DNA of 12,980 bases from Deltaproteobacteria bacterium (lineage in GTDB: Bacteria > Desulfobacterota > Desulfuromonadia > Geobacterales > Pseudopelobacteraceae). Each line of letters opens with the position of its first letter. Position 1 is the first letter of the stretch. The notes below the pieces were generated by a model. That model made no database searches, had not been told where the DNA came from, and saw nothing but the letters and a program-made list of their open reading frames with translations. Below are positions 7,166 to 12,855 of the stretch, piece after piece. The stretch covers positions 1-12,980 of the forward strand of contig JACRCG010000332.1 of NCBI GenBank assembly GCA_016219145.1, in the 5' to 3' direction. Made by a program: the position numbers and the translations under genes.

Positions 7166-7646
7166 GCCAGCTAAGTCACCTATAATCGCCAGTAATACAG
7201 CAGAGCATCTGATAGTCATAGGTCAGCAGATTCGTGTCCATCGCAAGGCACTACGGATCAGCGCCACTACGGCAGCAGAAGCTGCAGGCATGTCACGGGT
7301 TACATTGCACCGTATCGAAAAAGGAGAACCGGCCGTGACCATGGGTAGTTACATTAATGTCATGGCTGTGCTGGGCTTGGATTTCGGACTGGTTACGCCT
7401 GCAGAGTCGATCGAATCGCATCGTGCAGTGGACCGGGAAGGCTGGATACCGGCACGTATTCACCTGAGGGACTATCCGCAGCTTAAGCAACTCGCCTGGC
7501 AGGTGCAAGGCGCAGATACTTTATCCCCAAAAGAGGCTTGGGACATCTACGAGCGCAATTGGCGACATTTGGATGAACAGGCTCTTGGGGTACACGAGCA
7601 ACAGCTGATAGATGCGTTGCGATTGGCCTTTTGGGGGGGGCGATAG
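7164..7646 (+). CDS. XRE-family helix-turn-helix regulator, probable antitoxin
   Basis: About 160 residues with an N-terminal XRE helix-turn-helix (residues about 20-72, IGQQIRVHRKALRIS, AAEAAGMSRVTLHRIEKGEP) and a C-terminal region rich in Trp, Leu and Glu that I do not recognise. Paired with an AbiEii-like nucleotidyltransferase directly downstream, an arrangement annotated as a toxin-antitoxin-like pair. Start uncertain: TTG 7143, ATG 7152 and ATG 7164 are in frame and none has a good ribosome site. With transcription starting near 7160 only 7164 would be usable, giving an almost leaderless message. The last codons run through a G8 tract at 7633-7640. Confidence 0.8.
   Translation: MPAKSPIIASNTAEHLIVIGQQIRVHRKALRISATTAAEAAGMSRVTLHRIEKGEPAVTMGSYINVMAVLGLDFGLVTPAESIESHRAVDREGWIPARIHLRDYPQLKQLAWQVQGADTLSPKEAWDIYERNWRHLDEQALGVHEQQLIDALRLAFWGGR
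7633..7640 (+). other. G8 tract at the regulator/nucleotidyltransferase junction
   Basis: Eight consecutive G, read as (T)GG GGG GGG in the regulator frame just before its stop TAG (7644-7646). A -1 slip here, or one extra G in the DNA, would move translation into the nucleotidyltransferase frame, which is open through this point with no stop before its ATG at 7649. Tracts of this kind are prone to slippage. Confidence 0.6.
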
Positions 7647-7648
7647 CC

Positions 7649-8377
7649 ATGTTTGAGCGCCCACTCCACCAACGTATTGCTCAGGTTCTCGGCTCCTTGA
7701 ACGGAACTCTACTGAAAGAGCATAGCTGTTTGTTCGGTGGCGGAACGGTAATTGCGCTCCGTTTCGGCGAATATCGCGAGTCAGTTGACATCGACTTTCT
7801 TCTGTCAGATATGACCCACTATCGAAGCTTGCGTCAATTACTGAAGGGCAGTGATGGTATTAACGCCATCTTACTGCCAGGGCAGCCATCCTTGGTTCAG
7901 GCACGCGACATCAGGGTTGATCAATATGGCATCAGAACAATGCTTTCGGTGGCCGGGCAAGCCATCAAATTTGAGATTATACTGGAAGGTCGCATTGAAC
8001 TGACCAAGCCAACAACGAAAGACGTGGTCTGCGGCATTTCCACCCTAACGGTCCTGGACATGGTGGCGAGCAAGCTTTTAGCTAACTCCGATCGCTGGGC
8101 TGATGACGGGGTTTTTAGTCGGGACCTGATTGATCTGGCCATGATGCAGCCCAAATTGCCCTTGTTGCGCCAGGCCATCACTAAAACCAAGGCTGCTTAT
8201 GGGCAAGCAATCAGCGTTGATCTAGTGAAAGCCATTTACCAGCTTCAACAGCGTCAGGGATGGCTCGAGCGCTGCATGCAGGCGATGGCCATGACACTAC
8301 CGAAAGCACTGGTTTGGCAGCGGGTGCGCAATTTGCGCAAGACTTTGTCGGCGTGTGAACCTGAGCAGGCTATTTAA
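7649..8377 (+). CDS. AbiEii/AbiGii-type nucleotidyltransferase, probable toxin
   Basis: 242 residues. Seen: the nucleotidyltransferase core LFGGGTVIALRFGEYRESVDIDFL (residues 28-51 in part: G30-G-G-T33 and the metal ligands D47-x-D49), then the later conserved DMVASKLLANSDRW and RDLIDLA segments typical of the AbiEii-like DUF1814 group. Known relatives act as toxins or abortive-infection effectors by adding nucleotides to RNA or protein. Start ATG at 7649 lies just after the regulator stop, with the G8 tract 8 nt upstream possibly serving as ribosome site. A TTG at 7631 in the same frame is less likely. Co-transcribed with and probably silenced by the XRE protein. Confidence 0.85.
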   Translation: MFERPLHQRIAQVLGSLNGTLLKEHSCLFGGGTVIALRFGEYRESVDIDFLLSDMTHYRSLRQLLKGSDGINAILLPGQPSLVQARDIRVDQYGIRTMLSVAGQAIKFEIILEGRIELTKPTTKDVVCGISTLTVLDMVASKLLANSDRWADDGVFSRDLIDLAMMQPKLPLLRQAITKTKAAYGQAISVDLVKAIYQLQQRQGWLERCMQAMAMTLPKALVWQRVRNLRKTLSACEPEQAI

Positions 8378-8388
8378 ACCAAGGAATT

Positions 8389-8493
8389 ATGATTTTGTCC
8401 TGCCTTGTCAGTGTGTGTCTGTGGCAAGAAAAGGTCGTCAGTTACGAAGAGCTGTTCCGGGAGCTGGTGGCGGGGAAGTATGCGTGGCTTTAA
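8389..8493 (+). CDS. 34-codon ORF, microprotein or gene remnant
   Basis: ATG at 8389 with AAGGA 4 nt upstream, 11 bases after the nucleotidyltransferase stop. The second half, QEKVVSYEELFRELVAGKYAWL, reads like the C-terminal tail of a real protein. It could be a short gene of the operon or what is left of a larger gene after a deletion. I do not recognise the family. Confidence 0.25.
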   Translation: MILSCLVSVCLWQEKVVSYEELFRELVAGKYAWL

Positions 8494-8505
8494 AGGCAAT
8501 TATGA

Positions 8506-8528
8506 ATTTTGAATGGTGGATTTTGAAT
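8506..8528. repeat. Short AT-rich direct repeat
   Basis: ATTTTGAAT occurs at 8506-8514 and 8520-8528, flanked by TAAAGGC at 8491-8497 and 8529-8535. It looks like a non-coding dispersed or slippage-derived repeat. No function visible. Confidence 0.4.
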
Positions 8529-8694
8529 TAAAGGCTTGTGCATAGTCTTGTGAAATCATGAGGTAATTGTGTGTTAGCAATCACTAAAACACCATCATTT
8601 ATAGCCATACTGAGGCGATGAAAGGGTGAGGGTCGATTGATACCTGTGAAATAAATTTCTTGAAAATACGTCTTCCAAAGGATACATTAATGGC

Positions 8695-9024
8695 ATGACC
8701 GATTTACCTTACCGTCTTGAATATTATCTTGAAGATGATGGCAGTGCACCGTTCACGGTATGGTTATCGAACCTTCGAGACCGCTGTGCACATGCCAGAA
8801 TCAGTGCGAGACTTAACCGCGTGAAGCTTGGTAATTTCGGCATTGTTAAAGCCCTGGGTGACGGGGTGATTGAATTGAAAATTGATTATGGCCCGGGCTA
8901 TCGTGTCTATTATGCAATGAGCGGTAAGACGGTTGTGCTTCTTCTAATCGGTGGCGATAAATCGACCCAGAATCAAGACATCAAAGTTGCTAAGGCGTAT
9001 TGGAATCGCCAACAGAGAGGATAA
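8695..9024 (+). CDS. higB: HigB/RelE-superfamily toxin
   Basis: 109 residues of the Gp49/HigB-like group (COG3657 style). Seen: N-terminal YRLEYYLEDDGSAPF, RISARLNRVKLGNFG, the conserved ELKIDYGPGYRVYY core and LLLIGGDKSTQNQDIKVAKAYW. Family members are ribosome-dependent mRNA interferases. Toxin-first order with the HTH antitoxin 5 bases downstream is the normal higBA layout. Start ATG at 8695 has AAAGGA (8677-8682) 12 nt upstream, rather far, and an ATG at 8690 in another frame sits closer and stops after two codons across the toxin start (see findings). Confidence 0.9.
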   Translation: MTDLPYRLEYYLEDDGSAPFTVWLSNLRDRCAHARISARLNRVKLGNFGIVKALGDGVIELKIDYGPGYRVYYAMSGKTVVLLLIGGDKSTQNQDIKVAKAYWNRQQRG

Positions 9025-9029
9025 TTAAT

Positions 9030-9344
9030 ATGACACGCAAAACAGGAAACTATGACGAGTATCATCTTGAATGGCTGAAAGACCCCGAAAATGCTGCTGC
9101 ATTTATCAATGCCGTGATAGAAGACAGCGACAGAGAGGCTTTCCTACTTGCGTTGAAAGACGTGGCGCATGCACAAGGGGGTATGACAGCCATTGCGGAA
9201 AAGACGCACGTCAGTCGTTCGAGCCTCTATAAAACATTATCAAAGCGTGGGAATCCGGAATTCAGCAGCATTTCAAAGTTGTTGTATGGCATGGGTCTTC
9301 GTTTAACGGTTGAACCGCGTATACAGACGCATGGGACAGCATAG
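9030..9344 (+). CDS. higA: HigA-like HTH antitoxin
   Basis: 104 residues of the COG3636 addiction-module antidote group. Seen: N-terminal EYHLEWLKDPENAAAFINA, then a C-terminal helix-turn-helix (MTAIAEKTHVSRSSLYKTLSKRGNPEF) and LLYGMGLRLTVEP. Starts at the ATG at 9030, with GAGAGG 9 nt upstream, 5 bases after the higB stop. Binds HigB and represses the operon. A second, broken copy of this type of gene lies at 10620-10781 on the other strand. Confidence 0.92.
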   Translation: MTRKTGNYDEYHLEWLKDPENAAAFINAVIEDSDREAFLLALKDVAHAQGGMTAIAEKTHVSRSSLYKTLSKRGNPEFSSISKLLYGMGLRLTVEPRIQTHGTA

Positions 9345-9415
9345 GCGGGAGTCCCCTTTTGGCGAGTTGTTCTGGTGACATGAAGATGATTTATAGGGGG
9401 GCGCGGGGAAATCAG

Positions 9416-9440
9416 TTTAGCCACGGACGCACACCGACAG
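9416..9440. repeat. Possible dispersed repeat fragment
   Basis: The phrase AGCCACGGACGCACACCGAC is of a kind that recurs in intergenic regions of some environmental bacterial genomes. I see one copy only in this window, so calling it a repeat relies on general memory. Confidence 0.2.
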
Positions 9441-9505
9441 AAGCTTGACGGTAAGTCTTGCAGTTCCGGGAGCTGTGTGAATTGATCCCGTTTTGATTTA
9501 TTCTC

Positions 9506-9534
9506 TTGTCATGACAATGTACGTACGCTACAAT
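9506..9534 (+). promoter_or_regulatory. tacAT promoter with palindromic operator
   Basis: TTGTCA (9506-9511) and TACAAT (9529-9534) are separated by 17 bases, each 5 of 6 to consensus. The -35 lies in a perfect 12-base palindrome, TTGTCATGACAA (9506-9517), and the spacer holds a second perfect palindrome, GTACGTAC (9519-9526). Two adjacent palindromes over a promoter are what a ribbon-helix-helix antitoxin such as TacA binds for autorepression. Confidence 0.6.
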
Positions 9535-9562
9535 TGCGGCATTCCTGATGGAGGTGAATTCT

Positions 9563-9844
9563 ATGTCAACGGTAGCAATCCCGAAAACTGAAAGAATTGA
9601 TGTTCGTGCCAATGTAAATGTAAAACAGTTGTTACAGGATGCAGCGCGTACCTGTCATAAGAGCGTGAGTGAATTTCTGCTGGATGCCGGAATAACTGCA
9701 GCAAATCAGACGCTTGCTGATCGTCGCCGCTTTGAACTGGGTGATGCGGAATGGCAGCTATTCCAAAAAGCTCTTGATAGACCAGTGCAGCCTGCTCACC
9801 CTCGGATAAAAACCTTGTTGCTTGAGCCGGGAGTGCTGGATTGA
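9563..9844 (+). CDS. tacA: DUF1778 ribbon-helix-helix antitoxin TacA
   Basis: 93 residues. Seen: the N-terminal TERIDVRANVNVKQLLQDAARTCHKSVSEFLLDA ribbon-helix-helix, followed by the toxin-wrapping tail with RRRFELGDAEWQLFQKALDRP, the conserved DUF1778 segment. Start ATG at 9563 has GGAGG 8 nt upstream. An ATG at 9548 in the same frame precedes the ribosome site and is rejected. It neutralises TacT and, with it, represses the operon. The stop overlaps the tacT start. Confidence 0.93.
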   Translation: MSTVAIPKTERIDVRANVNVKQLLQDAARTCHKSVSEFLLDAGITAANQTLADRRRFELGDAEWQLFQKALDRPVQPAHPRIKTLLLEPGVLD

Positions 9845-10368
9845 AAGCCGTTTCCCGCTATGAATCAATCCGCAAGATTGAACTGACCGACAATGTTGCC
9901 TCGTTTGACTGCGGTCATGCGGCTTTGAATCAGTTCCTGCAACGTTTTGCTATGGTGAACCAAAAGGCGAACAGTGCTCAAACGTATGTGTGCTGCGAAC
10001 GTGAAACCGGTTTGGTAGCCGGATTTTATAGTCTGGTGGTTGGCAGCGTCGAACCATCAGCTGCTGCCAGTCGTGTTGTCAAGGGACTGGCCCGTCACCC
10101 GGTGCCGGTGATGATTTTAGCGCGGTTGGCAATTAGTAAGAACCATCAAAACGCCGGTCTTGGTCGCGCATTGCTCAAAGATGCCTTGCTGAGAACACTC
10201 CAAGCCGCCGGTATTGCCGGTATTCGAGCTGTTCTGGTACATGCCAAAGATGATGCTGCCCGAAACTGGTATCTGCAATGGGGATTCGAGCCCAGCCCTA
10301 CTGACCCGTATCACCTCTTTCTGTTAATAAAAGATCTGATTAAGCTCATTACGCCCGAGGATGCTTAA
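9841..10368 (+). CDS. tacT: GNAT acetyltransferase toxin TacT
   Basis: 175 residues. The family acetylates the amino group of aminoacyl-tRNAs and stops translation. Seen: the N-terminal FDCGHAALNQFL (22-33), the acetyl-CoA loop QNAGLGRA (103-110) after ILARLAIS, and the C-terminal AARNWYLQWGFEP with the likely catalytic Tyr144. TTG start overlaps the tacA stop by four bases (TTGA), so translation is coupled and probably weak, keeping antitoxin in excess. The message ends in a region with no clear terminator. Confidence 0.93.
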   Translation: MKAVSRYESIRKIELTDNVASFDCGHAALNQFLQRFAMVNQKANSAQTYVCCERETGLVAGFYSLVVGSVEPSAAASRVVKGLARHPVPVMILARLAISKNHQNAGLGRALLKDALLRTLQAAGIAGIRAVLVHAKDDAARNWYLQWGFEPSPTDPYHLFLLIKDLIKLITPEDA

Positions 10369-10619
10369 ATTGAATGATTGGTTACTCGCAAAAAGAGTTG
10401 AAACTGAATTTAACCCAGAAAAAGCATTTATCGCAGAGGACGCGGAGGAACGCTGAGTAAAATCAATCAGTTAACTTATTAAAGCGTTTCACCATTTTGG
10501 AGACTTCAGTATTTCCAATAACTATCGGTTTTATCTGCGAAACTCTGCGTCCTGCGGTGAAACTGCCGTTTATAGGTTTAATGGACATTTTTGTATTTAT
10601 CACAAAAATCGAGATAAAA
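10369..10619. other. Non-coding stretch after tacT
   Basis: About 250 bases with no credible gene. It holds an imperfect inverted repeat (10432-10447 with 10543-10557, listed separately). No T-run terminator or promoter is convincing. Confidence 0.4.
10432..10563. repeat. Imperfect inverted repeat with GC-rich arms
   Basis: Left arm CGCAGAGGACGCGGAG (10432-10447) pairs with right arm CTCTGCGTCCTGCGG (10543-10557) apart from a two-base gap and one mismatch. About 95 AT-rich bases lie between. The arms resemble dispersed intergenic repeats seen in some environmental genomes, which may have served as recombination points. Confidence 0.45.
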
Positions 10620-10781
10620 TTATGAAGTTGTCACAGCTTTTTCCGGTTGTATAGTCATTTTTAAACCCATACCGTGGAGAATGGAGAGCAGGTTAGATAA
10701 GCCAGGATTACCACGTGTCGAAAGCATGCGGTACAGACTCTCTCTCTTTACATGTGCTTTTTCGGCAACAGCGGACAACAG
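10620..10781 (-). pseudogene. C-terminal remnant of a second HigA antitoxin
   Basis: On the minus strand the frame from about 10781 to the TAA at 10622-10620 reads SAVAEKAHVKRESLYRMLS, then TRGNPGLSNLLSILHGMGLKMTIQ and a short tail. This aligns segment by segment with the higA product at 9030-9344 (TAIAEKTHVSRSSLYKTLS, KRGNPEFSSISKLLYGMGLRLTVE). The N-terminal half and any higB partner are missing: a stop lies immediately upstream (10784-10782), where vapC coding sequence begins on the other strand. It is a gene fragment, head-to-head with the truncated vapC. Confidence 0.8.
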
Positions 10782-11131
10782 TTATTGAGTTGTTGCGCAA
10801 CGTTGAAAAAATAGCCGTTAACACTGTTGTGCTTGGTGAGTTGCTTGCCGGTTTCAAGGGTGGTATTCGAGAAGTGGCAAACCGTAAGGAGCTTGACCAG
10901 TTTCTTGATTCACCCCGTGTTGAGATGCTTCCACTTGATGAATCAAGCGCTGAATATTTTGCAATGATATTTAATGGTCTTAAGCAGGTTGGGAAGCCTA
11001 TTCCCACTAATGATATCTGGATTGCGGCGTCGGCAATGCAGCATGGACGCACTTTAGCAACTCTTGACAGCCACTTCTCATATATTGCCGGGCTTTCTCT
11101 ACACCCGGCCCTGGAAAGGATACAGCCATGA
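10715..11131 (+). pseudogene. vapC: VapC-family PIN-domain toxin, 5' end lost
   Basis: The open frame runs from a GTG at 10715 (AGGA 7 nt upstream), but its first 20-23 codons are antisense to the HigA remnant and do not look like a PIN domain. Genuine VapC sequence begins about 10782 with TVIELLRNVEKIAVNTVVLGELLAGF and continues through PTNDIWIAASAMQHG and LATLDSHFSYI. The N-terminal strand with the first catalytic aspartate (usually LDTN) is gone, while the Glu of GELL and Asp of NDIW and LDSHF remain. It is probably inactive as an RNase, though the chimeric frame is intact and could still be translated. ATGA overlap with the downstream antitoxin gene. Confidence 0.75.
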
Positions 11132-11388
11132 CAACCATGACATTACGTGGCATTGATGAGCCTCTTTCACAGGCACTTAAAGAATTGGCCCATAGTCAGG
11201 GTGTGAGTCTCAACGCCCTGGCTCTGCGCCTGATCCGTGAGGCAACAGGAGTGGAAAAGCGCAAAAGGACTTTGGTGTATCATGACCTCGACTCACTTGC
11301 CGGTACGTGGAGTGATAATGATGAGCTTGAATTCAAGAATGCTACCCTTTCTCTTGAAGCTATTGATGGTGATATGTGGAAAAACTAG
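11128..11388 (+). CDS. Ribbon-helix-helix antitoxin of the VapC pair
   Basis: 86 residues: an N-terminal Arc/FitA-like ribbon-helix-helix (TLRGIDEPLSQALKELAHSQGVSLNALALRLIREATG) and a C-terminal YHDLDSLAGTWSDNDELEF...DGDMWK tail, the usual toxin-binding region of VapC antitoxins. Start ATG at 11128 has AAAGGA 7 nt upstream and overlaps the vapC stop (ATGA). Antitoxin after toxin is the less common order for VapBC pairs. With its toxin truncated, it is effectively orphaned, though it may still act on related toxins. Confidence 0.8.
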   Translation: MTTMTLRGIDEPLSQALKELAHSQGVSLNALALRLIREATGVEKRKRTLVYHDLDSLAGTWSDNDELEFKNATLSLEAIDGDMWKN

Positions 11389-11424
11389 AGGCCAATATGG
11401 TATAGGCACCTTTTTTACGATCTT

Positions 11425-11538
11425 ATGCGTATCCTGATCTACGGTCTTAACTTTTTTCCCGAACTCGCCGTTATCGGCAAAAACACTGGTGAAATGGCAC
11501 CATGGAAGGTACAACGTGGCCATGAGGTGTCGCTCTAA
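11425..11538 (+). pseudogene. N-terminal remnant of a WcaI-like glycosyltransferase
   Basis: From the ATG at 11425 the frame reads MRILIYGLNFFPELAVIGK, NTGEMAPWKVQRGHEVSL, then TAA. This matches the opening of WcaI/GT4 glycosyltransferases (MRILIYGLNF.PE..GIGKYTGEMA.WL..RGHEV), which build exopolysaccharide or LPS sugars. Normal members are about 400 residues. Faint similarity seems to continue past the stop (HYYAMKYR against PYYPxWKxR) to about 11574, so decay by substitution and deletion is likely. Only this stub is left. Confidence 0.7.
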
Positions 11539-11594
11539 ACTTTCTGGCGCCATTATTACGCTATGAAATATCGGTACTAATATCCGAATTATCA

Positions 11595-11603
11595 TGTTAT
11601 ATT
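11595..11603 (+). promoter_or_regulatory. Extended -10 promoter close to the ATPase start codon
   Basis: TGTTATATT gives TG-n-TATATT, an extended -10 (hexamer 5 of 6). No good -35 is present. The expected transcription start would be at or next to the ATG at 11610, and no ribosome site precedes that ATG, so the message may be leaderless. Weak inverted arms ATCAT (11591-11595) and ATGAT (11610-11614) flank the site. Confidence 0.35.
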
Positions 11604-11609
11604 ACCTCT

Positions 11610-12788
11610 ATGATTCCACGACCCACACATCTCCGGCTACTTGCTGACAAGCTGGCCGATTTCCCGATTGTCGCCATCCTTGGGCCTCGCCAGGTTGGCA
11701 AGACTACTATGGCACGCCAGCTGGCAACACAATGGCAGGGCCCTGTCAGGTATTTTGATCTGGAAGATCCTGATGACCAGGCCCGTCTTACTGACCCCGC
11801 TTTTGTTCTCCGGCCGCTTACCGGCCTTGTTGTAATTGATGAAATCCAGACCCGCCCGGATCTTTTCCCGCTGTTGCGGGTACTGGCAGATCGTCAGGAT
11901 ATGCCGGCCCGTTTTCTGCTGCTGGGCAGTGCTGCACCAGAACTGATGCGTCATGCCGCAGAGTCTTTGGCGGGAAGAGTCGTATTCCATGAGTTGGAAG
12001 GACTGGCGCTGGATGAAATCATCCCTGGTAAACCTGAAGTCAGTGCCGTGGATGAGCGTTGGTTACGGGGCGGTTTTCCCCTTGCGCTGCTTGCAAAAAG
12101 CCTGTCCGGCAGTCGAGAGTGGCGTGACTCTTTCATTCGTACCTATCTGGAACGCGACCTTCCGCAATTGGGTATCACTCTCCCGGCTCTTACTCTGCGG
12201 CGCTTCTGGACTATGCTTGCTCATTACCACGGACAAACCTGGAACGGCAGCGAGCTGGCACGGGCGTTAGGTGTGAGTGACAAGACGGTTTCCCGCTATC
12301 TTGATATTCTGGAGGGGACGTATATGGCCTTTCGGCTTGCTCCCTGGCATACGAATCTTGGCAAGCGCGAGGTCAAGGCTCCGAAGGTGTATCTTGCTGA
12401 CTCCGGTATTCTTCATAGCCTGCTGGGTGTGGGTGATCAAAATTCTCTGCTGGCTCACCCGAAGTGTGGCGCCTCATGGGAGGGTTTCATAATCCGTGAA
12501 GTTATCCGTAGTACCGGTGCAAGGCGTGGAGAGGCGTTTTTCTGGGGTGTGCATACCGGTGCCGAGTTGGATTTGTTGATTCAACAGGATGGCCGTCGCT
12601 TGGGGTTTGAAATCAAGTTGACGAGCTCCCCCAAGGTAACGCCATCGATGCGATCGGCGTATGAAGTGCTTGGACTGGATAAACTGTTTGTGATTTGTCA
12701 CGGAGCAGGTGACCCCTGGCCATTGGCCGAAGGTATCATTGCGGTTCCTGCCATGTGTCTGGGGAATGCAGGGTGCTTTGAATGCTGA
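11610..12788 (+). CDS. AAA_14/DUF4143 ATPase with PD-(D/E)xK-like C-terminal domain
   Basis: 392 residues. Seen: Walker A GPRQVGKTT (25-33, Lys31), Walker B LVVIDEIQ (Asp77, Glu78), a LLLGSAAPEL sensor segment (normally GSS or GSQ), a winged-helix part (about 206-235), and the DUF4143 region ending with GAELDLLIQ and GFEIKL (Asp321, Glu334-x-Lys336), a nuclease-like D-ExK core. These proteins are common, patchily distributed, and often sit in accessory islands. Their role is not established, though defence or toxin-like functions have been suggested. No ribosome site at the ATG. It ends 67 bases before lptF. Confidence 0.88.
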   Translation: MIPRPTHLRLLADKLADFPIVAILGPRQVGKTTMARQLATQWQGPVRYFDLEDPDDQARLTDPAFVLRPLTGLVVIDEIQTRPDLFPLLRVLADRQDMPARFLLLGSAAPELMRHAAESLAGRVVFHELEGLALDEIIPGKPEVSAVDERWLRGGFPLALLAKSLSGSREWRDSFIRTYLERDLPQLGITLPALTLRRFWTMLAHYHGQTWNGSELARALGVSDKTVSRYLDILEGTYMAFRLAPWHTNLGKREVKAPKVYLADSGILHSLLGVGDQNSLLAHPKCGASWEGFIIREVIRSTGARRGEAFFWGVHTGAELDLLIQQDGRRLGFEIKLTSSPKVTPSMRSAYEVLGLDKLFVICHGAGDPWPLAEGIIAVPAMCLGNAGCFEC

Positions 12789-12855
12789 TGATGAAAGAAG
12801 AGAGAGTTCTGGTGAATCGCGTACACGGTAGTTCAGCTCATGTATCATCACCGCC

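Larger units (their letters stand above)
8378..8694. other. Intergenic stretch between the nucleotidyltransferase and higBA
   Basis: About 317 bases that become AT-rich after 8490. It holds a 34-codon ORF (8389-8493), a short direct repeat (8506-8528), and then nothing I can name. The promoter of the higBA pair should lie near its right end. TTGATA at 8637-8642 is a possible -35 but no convincing -10 follows at the right spacing. Confidence 0.4.

Noticed and set aside
8454..9475. 13-base direct repeat GTTCCGGGAGCTG at 8454-8466 and 9463-9475
   Set aside because: One such match is expected by chance in a window of this size, and the contexts do not extend the similarity.
11293..11595. Minus-strand ORF of 100 codons across the antitoxin end and intergenic region
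   Set aside because: It is antisense to the antitoxin tail and to the better-supported WcaI stub and has no recognisable domain.
7082..12788. Integron or CRISPR explanation for the collinear modules
   Set aside because: No attC-like core/inverse-core pairs between modules, no integrase, and no regularly spaced repeats were seen.
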